A stretch of 64,000 nucleotides of DNA from Anaerolineae bacterium. Lineage in GTDB: Bacteria; Chloroflexota; Anaerolineae; Promineifilales; Promineifilaceae. This document shows positions 52,601 through 58,953 of this stretch, one piece after another (positions within the stretch are counted from its first letter, which is position 1; every line of letters starts with the position of its first letter). The notes under the pieces were generated by a model, which made no database searches, was not told where the DNA came from, and saw nothing but the letters and a program-made list of their open reading frames with translations. The DNA lies in contig JAHDWK010000009.1 in NCBI GenBank assembly GCA_023382655.1, positions 68,190 to 132,189 of the forward strand, given 5' to 3'. The translations under genes and the position numbers were made by a program.

Positions 52601-54154
52601 TTCATCCAGGTTCGCAGTCATTTCGGGGGGCAGGAAAGCCAGAAGTTCCGCCGGCAACCCCAGCATTACCTCCGGCGTCAGGTCGGCCAGTAGTTCCGGG
52701 GGTACGTCGTCGCCAGACATGGCCGCAAACGCTTGTGGCGGCAAATTGGCAAAGGCGGCGGTACTGGTGATGGGCATCCCCATCCCGGCGGTGAACTCTT
52801 GCCAGGATAACGGCAGTTCCACCGGGGGCGGCGCTTCGCCGTTGGCGGCCGCTTGAATGGCTTTCAACTGCTGCACTAACAATGGGTCTAAATCGGCTTC
52901 GACCAGGGGCAGGGCCACGGCCGTGACTGCGGGGTCCAGCGCCCGCCATATTTCGGGCGTCAATTCTGCCAGTTGATCGGGGGCAAATTGCAAAATGCCC
53001 TGCATCAATTCAGGGGTGATGTCGGCCGTCGTCGTGATGGGCTGGCCCATTTGGGCGGCCCCGGCTATCCAGGTTTCCGGTAGGTCAACCGGCGTGAATG
53101 TTGGCAGTTCGGCCGTTTCGGTGATGGGTTCTGCTTCGGTTCCAGGGGTGGGTACGCCTGCACTGAGCGAAGTCGAAGTGGCCGTTGGTTCTGCTTCCAC
53201 AATTTCATTGCCAGAGAGAAGGGCAGTGGCTTCGGCCAGGGTGTATTGCCCCACGCCGCCAAATTCTACCGCCAGTTCATCCAGTTCTGCCACCAGCGCC
53301 GGCTCGAGGGTATCAATGTACTCCATCGGCAGGTAAGAGAGCGTGTCGGCGGGTACATGGACCAGCAGGTCGGTGGGGAAGATGGCCAGGATGGTCATCA
53401 CGTCCTCGGCGGCGGTGGGCCGGTTGCTGATGCTGCGCAGCAAGTCAACGGTGATATCCTGGGCGTAGCTGATTTCAATGCCTAAATTTTGCGCGCCATC
53501 CACGATGATTTGGGGTAGACGACCAGGGTCTTCGGGAGTGGCGGGGGGTTCGGGCACGGCCGTTGCTTCGACAACTTCCGGTTCTGTCTCTTCCGGTAAC
53601 TCCTGCCCGCCAGAGACAACGACACGGCTAACCGGTTCTAGTCCTTCTAATGAGGGTTTCAATTCCGATTCTACCAGCGCCTTGAGTTCGGGCAGCGTCA
53701 GTTCTGAAGAAGAGACGCTGGCGATGACCACCGGCAGGTCGCTAAAACTGAAATTGATCACCTGACTTTCGGCCGTTTCCGGCAGCCCGGCGCTGGCAAT
53801 CGCGGCGTTAATGTCGTCCAATATCCGCTCCTGGTTCAGGCCAAAATCGTAGCGAGCGATGAGAAAGGCGAAGGTAGGATTGGTGGTTGATTCTACATTC
53901 ACCACGCCATCTACGCCTTCTAGTTTCTCTTCCAGGGGGATGGTCACGTCTTCCAAGAATTGCTCGGCTGTGGCGGCGTCCCCCCACTGCACAACAACTA
54001 CGGTCTGCGGAAATTCCACACGCGGCAGTAACTCCTGGTTCAGCTGCGTCACCGAGTAGATACCGGCAGCCAGGATAATCATGGCAATGGCGATGGTGAT
54101 CCAGCGGAAACGCAGGGATAGGGCCGTGATTTTGTCGAATAGATTGGATAGCAT
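49664..54154 (-). CDS. RND-type efflux transporter with large repeat insertion
   Basis: A 1496-residue RND (AcrB/MMPL-like) permease. The N-terminal helix RWITIAIAMIILAAGIYSV and porter segment WGDAATAEQFLEDVTIPLEEKLEGVDGV are typical. TM segments include LGAVFAILVILVFLSGHIGG and, later, NIMTLSGLTVAIGRVVDDSIVVLENSYRHI (RND motif with Asp-Asp). Between about residues 195 and 775, after VSRVVVSGG, is an insertion of about five degenerate repeats of roughly 110 residues rich in LTPE and LPPE motifs. The start at 54154 follows AAGGAATACACC. It is preceded by a MarR gene, and is probably controlled by it. Confidence 0.88.
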   Translation of the reverse strand: MLSNLFDKITALSLRFRWITIAIAMIILAAGIYSVTQLNQELLPRVEFPQTVVVVQWGDAATAEQFLEDVTIPLEEKLEGVDGVVNVESTTNPTFAFLIARYDFGLNQERILDDINAAIASAGLPETAESQVINFSFSDLPVVIASVSSSELTLPELKALVESELKPSLEGLEPVSRVVVSGGQELPEETEPEVVEATAVPEPPATPEDPGRLPQIIVDGAQNLGIEISYAQDITVDLLRSISNRPTAAEDVMTILAIFPTDLLVHVPADTLSYLPMEYIDTLEPALVAELDELAVEFGGVGQYTLAEATALLSGNEIVEAEPTATSTSLSAGVPTPGTEAEPITETAELPTFTPVDLPETWIAGAAQMGQPITTTADITPELMQGILQFAPDQLAELTPEIWRALDPAVTAVALPLVEADLDPLLVQQLKAIQAAANGEAPPPVELPLSWQEFTAGMGMPITSTAAFANLPPQAFAAMSGDDVPPELLADLTPEVMLGLPAELLAFLPPEMTANLDEGMVQTFTNIGIAAMRHELMAAVAEEEGEEETAVVEPTPDPARLPDLLIQGMAQAGLELEYAQDISPEMMRLLAGFGPQAIQALALLTPDNLRLLQPEVIALLPVEFLETLDADLRAELDSLAAEFGGAGALAAAEAEESAAASAEAPALTGIWLEPGPNGEEPLFKTAYDLINNGFMPGAAALLNILPTSPNADMAPQMMADLTPEVIAYLAESEEGFIENLEPTILELMSPETLTFMLENYPDAFDADLAARLAGIAAGTVAVFVPEAAITRTDGDPSVLIQLFKGGDENTVETAHVIFDALTAFEETHPGMKATLVFEQATFIEESIAGVTREGSLGAVFAILVILVFLSGHIGGRYRLSWRATLVIAVSIPLSIFSAFFLMQWIPVTIGDGMQNWANSSGNSVVTFISRLFPNSVTLNIMTLSGLTVAIGRVVDDSIVVLENSYRHIQRGEETNDAIRAATREVAIAIFSATVTTMVVFLPLGFVGGIIGSVFMPFGLTVVWALAASFMVSITVVPALTSLFINKNNIPEERETSMQRWYTPMLEWALTHRALTLLGSVIIFAGSLYLLSLLPQSFIPALGEPTINVSIELPNGTSILETNEAVAQFEEGISDIVGLGSVQTTIGSAAGFEAFFSQGSVTQNIASLTISVEDKEALDGLTRAVRAKAVDQFGEENASVSAASQTGFSGFSLTVTGNSLEELLPVVEDVKAAIASVDLEGDGVPDIANVTSTVDDMVAGNGNGSTVYIRIDGRPAVSFSGELETQNTLGVTTAAKAAIQAVDSLPAGAVVSEGFESQQQVEGFQSMLLAIVISIVLVYVVMALTFRSFILPFVILFSLPFALVGAAIALYVTSSVMGISALIGFMMLVGIVTTNGIVLMELVQQLRQRGISTYDALVEGGRTRLRPIWMTALTAILALIPLAASAEAGAIIASDLARAVMGGLLVSTALTLIVVPVVFYLFEDLTDWIGKKIGRAG

Positions 54155-54174
54155 AGGTGTATTCCTTGAAGTTG

Positions 54175-54250
54175 GGTAATTGGGAGATTGGCGACCAGAG
54201 ATTGGAGATTGGGGACTCAAACTCTAATCTTCAAACTCTAATCTTCAATC
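54175..54250. repeat. GAGATTGG / CTAATCTTC repeat spacer
   Basis: GAGATTGG words face AACTCTAATCTTC words in tandem, forming an imperfect hairpin between the MarR gene and the RND gene. The same words occur at 4519, 24449 and 35518. Confidence 0.6.
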
Positions 54251-54251
54251 T

Positions 54252-54698
54252 CTAATCTCTCTTATAAGGCTCCAACGGCGGGAACACTTTCTGCAAAGTG
54301 ACCAGGCCGCTGTGGATGGTAGACAGTTCGGTATTGGATAATGGCGACAGCAACAGGGCCATGTAGCTGACGATGTGATGCACCAGGTGATCGAGCAGGG
54401 CACGGCCGTCGGGCGTCAGTTCTAGCATAATCATACGTCGGTCGTGTGGGGCACGGGTACGCTTGACCCAGCCCTGTGCCACCAGATGACTGACGGTGCC
54501 GGACATGGTCGGCAGACTAACGCCGCTCAGTTCGGCCAGTTCGCTCAGGTTGTGGGAATGTTCGGCCAGCGCTCCCAACACGCCTAATTGGGCGGGCACA
54601 AGCGGGCTGTGCTGTTTGCGCAGTTCCATTGCCAACAGCCGCATGATAGAGGGAATGGTACGAATGATTTCGGTGGCTACAAGATTCGTTTCAGACAT
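54252..54698 (-). CDS. MarR family transcriptional regulator
   Basis: A 148-residue winged-helix repressor. The wing and recognition helix are GVLGALAEHSHNLSELAELSGVSLPTMSGTVSHLVAQGWVKRTRAPHDRRMIMLELTPDGRALL, in which DDRRMxxLxLTxxG is the MarR wing signature. It precedes the RND pump by 97 bases in the same direction and has a palindromic operator before its own ATG, so it likely represses both. I start it at 54698; the longer frame crosses the operator. Confidence 0.92.
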   Translation of the reverse strand: MSETNLVATEIIRTIPSIMRLLAMELRKQHSPLVPAQLGVLGALAEHSHNLSELAELSGVSLPTMSGTVSHLVAQGWVKRTRAPHDRRMIMLELTPDGRALLDHLVHHIVSYMALLLSPLSNTELSTIHSGLVTLQKVFPPLEPYKRD

Positions 54699-54741
54699 AT
54701 ACCAAGAAAGAAACCGGGTAAAATCCGGTTTCCAATTAATT

Positions 54742-54772
54742 ATTAGCAAACCTAATGGTTAGGCAAGCTAAT
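54742..54772 (-). promoter_or_regulatory. MarR operator
   Basis: ATTAGCAAACCTAATGGTTAGGCAAGCTAAT is written here as arms ATTAGC-AA-ACCTA and TAGG-CAAGCTAAT: a 13+13 imperfect palindrome with a TAACC centre. It is 44 bases before the MarR start and has the length and AT content of MarR sites. Confidence 0.6.
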
Positions 54773-54857
54773 TGTATGCCCGCCTAACAAAGTGTCAATC
54801 GTTTTGTGAAAAATAGTACAGATGGGTGAGGAAAAATTCATCTGCTAGATCAACTGC

Positions 54858-54885
54858 TTGACAAATGAACGAAGTGGCGTAGAAA
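54858..54885 (+). promoter_or_regulatory. Candidate promoter of the glmS transcript
   Basis: TTGACA is followed after 16 bases by TAGAAA, about 75 bases before the ribozyme cleavage point. It is the best sigma-70-like promoter in the spacer for a transcript that includes the ribozyme and glmS. Confidence 0.5.
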
Positions 54886-54959
54886 GGGCGCGTGTGGGCA
54901 GTAAGCACGGCCGTAATCGCCACCCGCTACAGTCCACACAACATGAACAGGGCAAGATT

Positions 54960-55176
54960 AGCGCATGGACGGCTTTGCCCCCAGCAAAGCCGTTGACGAG
55001 GTGAAGGTTCCCCACCGCGAGGTGGGTGTTAACGGCGGGTTCTGACGAATCCGCCGGAAAATCGAAAGATCAGCGGATGCCTTCCAGAGCGGTCACACTC
55101 TGAATCAATGCCCCTTCAACACAAGCCACCCCACAAATCGGCGAGGTACTCGTTAACAAAAGGAGTGGTGAGTGAC
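54960..55176 (+). promoter_or_regulatory. glmS ribozyme-like element (self-cleaving riboswitch), variant
   Basis: The 5' end reads A|GCGCATGGAC with cleavage expected between 54960 and 54961, then P1 arms ACGGCTTTG (54969-54977) and CAAAGCCGT (54985-54993), then GTTGACGAGG, the most conserved block. GAAGG pairs with CCTTC across the core AAATCGAAAGATCAGCGGATGCC, matching the family block xUCGAxx..CGGCGGAUG. A P3-like hairpin CAGAGCGGTCACACTCTG follows. The 3' end has AACAAAAGGAGTGGTGAGTG, like the conserved P4 tail. Between GGTT and AAATCGA there is a ~50-base insertion with two strong hairpins (CCCACC-GCGA-GGTGGG and GGCGGGTTC-TGAC-GAATCCGCC). The usual GCGCC reads GCGCA. It precedes glmS by about 250 bases. 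Family match is by eye. Confidence 0.75.
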
Positions 55177-55188
55177 CAATTTATAGTG

Positions 55189-55262
55189 TGAAGTGAGCAG
55201 TAAGCAGTAAGCAGTGGGGAGAGATACCACTGTTTACTGCTCACCGCTTACTGTTCACTCTC
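55189..55262. repeat. GTGAGCAGTAAGCAGT hairpin repeat
   Basis: Left words GTGAAGTGAGCAGTAAGCAG run toward ACTGCTCACCGCTTACTG, forming a long imperfect hairpin in the glmS leader. The same words occur before hutH at 13029-13062. Confidence 0.65.
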
Positions 55263-55311
55263 TTAACGAAGGGGCGTCCCCACGAAACACACAATCGAGG
55301 GTCGCCAGACG

Positions 55312-55382
55312 GCAAGTTGCAAGTAGCATGTTGCAAGTTGCAAGTGTGTAGGTGTGGGTACACCTGCTACTTGCTACCTGCC
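55312..55382. repeat. CAAGTTGCAAG word repeat
   Basis: CAAGTTGCAAGTAGCATG is followed by further CAAGTTGCAAG words and then TACTTGCTACC on the other side, an imperfect inverted repeat 45 bases before glmS. No other copies were seen in the window. Confidence 0.55.
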
Positions 55383-55424
55383 ACCAGAGATTTGCAACAG
55401 GCCACCACAAAACGGAGGTTTATT

Positions 55425-57269
55425 ATGTGTGGTATCGTTGGGTATATTGGGGCGCGGGAAGCGTCCGCTGTGGTATTGGGCGGCCTGAAGCGGCTGGAGT
55501 ACCGCGGGTATGATTCGGCCGGGGTGGCGGTGCTGGCCCAAAATGGGCATATTGCTCTGCGCCGGGATGTGGGCAAATTGGGCAATCTGGAAGTGATGAT
55601 GGCGCAGTCGCCGTTGCATGGGCATATTGGCATTGGGCACACACGCTGGGCCACGCACGGGCAGCCCAGCCAGCGCAACGCCCATCCACATGTGAGCATG
55701 AACGGCCGTGTCGTCCTCGTTCACAATGGCATTGTGGAAAATTATGTGGAACTGCGCGATGAACTGATGGCCGAGGGGGTGCGCTTTGATTCCGAGACGG
55801 ATACGGAAGTGATTGTGCAGATGGTGGAGCGGTATCTGGAAAGTGGCGTAGCGTTTGACACGGCCGTGCGCCAGACCTTGCGCCAGTTGCGGGGGGCCAA
55901 CGCGGTGGTGGCGATGAGCATTGACCACCCGGACACGCTTATTTGTGCCCGTTTGGGTAATGCCGGGGGTATAACATTGGGCGTGGGCCAGGATGAAATG
56001 TTCATTGCTTCGGACATTCCGGCTATTTTGGAATTCACCCGTGACATGGTCTTCCTGGAAAGCCGCCAGATGGCCCGCGTCACCCGCCAGGGATACACCG
56101 TGACAGATTTAGACGGCAACGCCATCACCCCGGAAATCCACGCCATTGCCTGGGACCCGGTGAGTGCGATTAAAGGGGAGTTCAAACATTTCATGCAGAA
56201 GGAGATTTTTGAGCAGCCGCAGGCGATTATCAATACCTTGCGGGGGCGGGTGGATTTTGAGACGGGACACATCAGCCTGCCAGAGATGAACCTGACACCG
56301 GAACTGGCAAAACGGCTGAAAAAGATTTTCATTGTGGCCTGCGGCACCAGTTATTACGCCGGGTTGGTGGGCAAATTTATGATCGAATCCATTGCCCGTG
56401 TGCCGGTGGAGGTGGAGTACGCCTCGGAGTTTCGTTATTATGAGCCGATATTGGATGGGGACACGGCCGTGCTCTCCATCACGCAATCGGGCGAAACGGC
56501 CGATACCCTGGCTGCCAGTGAACAGGCCAAAGCATCGGGTGCGATTTTGTGGACGATTGTCAACGTTTTTGGCAGCCAATCCATGCGCATTTCTGACGGC
56601 TACATTGCCATGCAAGCGGGGCCAGAAATTGGCGTTGCCAGCACCAAAGCGTTTACCACTTCCATTGTAGACCTGTATTTATTGGGCTGCGTGTTGGGGG
56701 AACTGCGGGGTACAGCGTCTCCGGCACGACTGCGCCAGTTGGCCGCTGACCTGGCCCATCTGCCAGACCTGGCGGGGCGGGTGCTGGATCATGATCGGGA
56801 ATATGACGAATTGAGCCAGCACTTTTTTAAGGCGACTGATTTTCTTTTCCTGGGACGGGGCATCAATTACCCGGTGGCGCTGGAAGGGGCGCTGAAGCTG
56901 AAGGAGATCAGCTACATTCATGCGGAGGGCTACCCGGCAGGGGAGATGAAACATGGCCCCATCGCCTTGATTGACGAGACAATGCCGGTGATGGCGATTG
57001 CCACTAAAGACCCGCTGTATGAAAAGATGATCAGCCAGATTCAGCAGGCGAAGGCGCGGGGCGGCACGGTGATTGCCCTGGCGACGGAGGGGGATACGGC
57101 CGTTGCCGCCGAAGCCGACCACGTCATTTATGTACCGGAAACGCCACCGCTGCTGGCGCCCATTATCAACACTATCCCCATGCAGTTGCTCAGTTACCAT
57201 ACGGCCGTGCGCCGGGGCTGCGATGTTGACCAACCGCGCAATCTGGCGAAAAGCGTGACGGTGGAATAA
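55425..57269 (+). CDS. glmS: Glutamine--fructose-6-phosphate aminotransferase
   Basis: A 614-residue complete GlmS, which makes glucosamine-6-phosphate from fructose-6-phosphate and glutamine. After Met the nucleophile is Cys2 in MCGIVGYIG. HTRWATHGQP, a class II amidotransferase signature, follows. The isomerase half has ACGTSYYAGLVGKFMIE (SIS 1), SITQSGETADTLAA and GRGINYPVALEGALKLKEISYIHAEGYPAGEMKHGPIALID (SIS 2). The end DQPRNLAKSVTVE is canonical. ATG follows CGGAGG; an upstream in-frame codon is in leader sequence. The upstream element looks like a glmS ribozyme, predicted to repress it when glucosamine-6-phosphate is high. Confidence 0.97.
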   Translation: MCGIVGYIGAREASAVVLGGLKRLEYRGYDSAGVAVLAQNGHIALRRDVGKLGNLEVMMAQSPLHGHIGIGHTRWATHGQPSQRNAHPHVSMNGRVVLVHNGIVENYVELRDELMAEGVRFDSETDTEVIVQMVERYLESGVAFDTAVRQTLRQLRGANAVVAMSIDHPDTLICARLGNAGGITLGVGQDEMFIASDIPAILEFTRDMVFLESRQMARVTRQGYTVTDLDGNAITPEIHAIAWDPVSAIKGEFKHFMQKEIFEQPQAIINTLRGRVDFETGHISLPEMNLTPELAKRLKKIFIVACGTSYYAGLVGKFMIESIARVPVEVEYASEFRYYEPILDGDTAVLSITQSGETADTLAASEQAKASGAILWTIVNVFGSQSMRISDGYIAMQAGPEIGVASTKAFTTSIVDLYLLGCVLGELRGTASPARLRQLAADLAHLPDLAGRVLDHDREYDELSQHFFKATDFLFLGRGINYPVALEGALKLKEISYIHAEGYPAGEMKHGPIALIDETMPVMAIATKDPLYEKMISQIQQAKARGGTVIALATEGDTAVAAEADHVIYVPETPPLLAPIINTIPMQLLSYHTAVRRGCDVDQPRNLAKSVTVE

Positions 57270-57289
57270 ATAGTTGCAAAAGGGAGTGA

Positions 57290-57685
57290 CTAATCTTGTA
57301 GACATATGAAATCAATGACATGCTTCTTGTCAAAAGGTCGAGCCCGATTGGGCAACTGCCGCTGATTCCAGGCTTGAGCAAACGCCTGCAAACGCCGGTT
57401 CAACCACACCAGACAGCGGGAAAAGCAGCGACTCTTGCGGGTCAGACGGGTCAAATAATGGCGCAAATCGGCATTGCCTCCTTCAACCGAGTAAGTCTCG
57501 CTTTTATCAGGTAACGAGAGATGATAGCCTTGCCGATAAGTCAAGCTGTCATACCGCGGAAACTGGTCACTATAGTATTGAGCAGCCGGGGCCGCATTTA
57601 CCATCTGTTGCCCAATTTCCTGACGGCGTTGCATCACGGTTCGGATACCCAGAAAGCAGCGTGTTTGGCGATCCACAATGGTCAT
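57290..57685 (-). CDS. IS1-type transposase, catalytic part (orfB)
   Basis: A 131-residue frame that would be joined to orfA by -1 frameshifting. After the shift the protein reads GDKKNEVYIMTIVDRQTRCFLGIR, with the first catalytic Asp and the following YYSDQFPRYDSL (second Asp) and ETYSVEGGNADLRHYLTRLTRKSRCFSR (Glu region) of the IS1 DDE domain. The stop lies in the left inverted repeat. As a separate frame it would start at an internal ATG (57685), which is unlikely to be functional alone. Confidence 0.8.
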   Translation of the reverse strand: MTIVDRQTRCFLGIRTVMQRRQEIGQQMVNAAPAAQYYSDQFPRYDSLTYRQGYHLSLPDKSETYSVEGGNADLRHYLTRLTRKSRCFSRCLVWLNRRLQAFAQAWNQRQLPNRARPFDKKHVIDFICLQD

Positions 57686-57990
57686 GATATAGACTTCGTT
57701 TTTTTGTCACCAATGAAGGTGAATAACTCGTCTTGTTCCGCCACTTCGACCGGCATCTCTGGCCCGGGTAGCGTCGCCGGCAAGCTGTCCGCGTATTCTT
57801 TGAGCCAATTGGCGACCGACTGCGGCGCCACACCAAGATGACGGGCTGCTTGCCGTTGACTGTTACCATCCAGCACCAGCCGGATGGCTTGTTGTCGAAT
57901 TATCATGCCCCGGCGTTTTAGGGACGGGCACATATTTTCGTCAGCAGACCTGGCATCTGTAAACCTGGCTACCGGCGATCGTTTTACCAT
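57682..57990 (-). CDS. IS1-type transposase, DNA-binding part (orfA)
   Basis: A 102-residue frame with a zinc-finger-lacking N-terminus and a helix-turn-helix: GMIIRQQAIRLVLDGNSQRQAARHLGVAPQSVANWLKEYA. The last residues VEVAEQDELFTFIGDKK contain the catalytic DEL-FTF motif shared with the IS1 transposase and then leave frame at seven A (57699-57705 on the plus strand), the likely slip site. The stop codon follows at 57682, so this product alone would be a DNA-binding protein. Confidence 0.8.
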   Translation of the reverse strand: MVKRSPVARFTDARSADENMCPSLKRRGMIIRQQAIRLVLDGNSQRQAARHLGVAPQSVANWLKEYADSLPATLPGPEMPVEVAEQDELFTFIGDKKTKSIS

Positions 57991-58075
57991 TTTTGACTTG
58001 CTGTTCTGTTCTCTGACAGTGTGGACATTGACTCATATGCCTTTTATATCACGCCTTTTGCATTAGTCACTCCCC

Positions 58076-58798
58076 TTCCGATGGTTTCAAAATAATAAGA
58101 CCCGGCGTGATAATTGCGGGCAGGCGCTGGCAGACCCACAGAACAGTTCATTGCGCGAACTGGCACAAGTACCGTTGTTGTTATCATTGTTGTGTCTGAC
58201 GTTTGAGGAAAGAGGTGAATTTCCGGGGGAGCGGGACGATATTTACCGGGAGGCGACGGATGCGCTGCTGGTAAAATGGGATTCCAAGCGGCAGCAGGGA
58301 GGGATTAAACGGGATACAGTATACCGGCATCTCACCCTGAAAAACAAACAAAAGCTGCTGGCGCAGATGGCGGGGCGTGCCGGGCGCGGTTTGCTGGGCG
58401 GGCGGGTGATTGTGCAGACGTACCAGCCGGAGCATTACGCCATTCAGGCGGCGGCGGAGCATGATTTTGCCTCGTTTTATATTGAGGAGATTCGCTTCCG
58501 CACGCAGCATAGTTTGCCGCCGTTTCGCCGCCTGGCGCGGCTGCTCTATATTGACCCGGTGAATGAGCGCGGCGAACGGGAAGCAGAGAAGCTGGCGCGG
58601 GCGCTGCGGCTGCATATTCGGGAGAAGGCGCTGGGGGCGACGGAGATTTTGGGGCCGACGCCGCCGTATTTTAATCGCATTGACGGCCGTTACCGCTGGC
58701 AACTCCTCGTCCGTTCTCCCGACCCGATGCGGCTGCTGGCAGATTTTCCGGTGCCACGGCCGTGGCTGGTGGATATTGACCCCGTTTCGACGTTGTAA
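58076..58798 (+). pseudogene. Chimeric frame: NACHT ATPase fragment fused to PriA C-terminus
   Basis: The frame is open from the IS right end. Bases 58076-58366 encode FRWFQNN...RDNCGQALAD and LRELAQVPLLLSLLCL, aligned with residues about 285-390 of the intact NACHT at 58954 (FRWFQND, RDNCWQELAD, LRELAQVPILLSLLCL). At 58368 the sequence switches to an exact copy of the priA 3' end with three mismatches over 432 bases, from AGRAGRGLLGG to the PriA stop. The NACHT P-loop part is missing, probably lost by the IS. The chimera has 240 codons. A start codon is only available as TTG, so expression is doubtful. Confidence 0.85.
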
Positions 58799-58799
58799 C
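58368..58799. repeat. Inverted duplicate of the priA 3' end
   Basis: This 432-bp block equals bases 43184-43615 read on the opposite strand, with mismatches only at 58378, 58390 and 58792. At its left edge the NACHT and PriA sequences share TGGCGGGGCG-like microhomology. The copy ends one base after the stop codon. So it is a very recent copy or gene-conversion product. Confidence 0.93.
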
Positions 58800-58911
58800 G
58801 AGAGCAATTTACGGCTATTGTCCCGGCTATAGGATTTTTCTGATTACCACATTGTTGCCATCTCTGTAGCCATACAAGCCGCATTGGCGTAGGCGACCAA
58901 AGACGGTATCC

Positions 58912-58946
58912 TTGTGGTGCGCGATTTGCCAAATCGCTCCACAAGG
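58912..58946. promoter_or_regulatory. Inverted repeat before the NACHT gene
   Basis: CTTGTGG / CCACAAG with inner GCGATTT / AAATCGC forms a hairpin ending in the AAGGAGG ribosome site of the NACHT gene. It may be an operator or a translation-blocking stem. Confidence 0.5.
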
Positions 58947-58953
58947 AGGCCCT

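Larger units (their letters stand above)
55177..55424. other. Long repeat-bearing leader between ribozyme and glmS
   Basis: This part of the glmS leader has no gene. It holds a GTGAGCAGTAAGCAGT / ACTGCTCACCGCTTACTG hairpin (55189-55262) and a CAAGTTGCAAG / CTTGCTACTTG hairpin (55312-55382). Purine-rich CGGAGG precedes the glmS ATG. Confidence 0.6.
57282..58074 (-). mobile_element. IS1-type insertion sequence
   Basis: A ~793-bp element bounded by the perfect 13-bp inverted repeats GGGAGTGACTAAT (57282-57294) and ATTAGTCACTCCC (58062-58074). Its two frames (orfA 57990-57682, orfB to 57290) overlap with a run of seven A in the minus strand, as in IS1-family elements that use -1 frameshifting. 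No matching target-site duplication is seen: TTGCAAAA on the glmS side and CTTCCGAT on the other. It lies 12 bases past the glmS stop and abuts a NACHT remnant, implying that adjacent DNA was lost. Confidence 0.85.

Noticed and set aside
57285..58080. Target-site duplication of the IS
   Set aside because: No 4-9 base direct repeat is found directly outside the inverted repeats.
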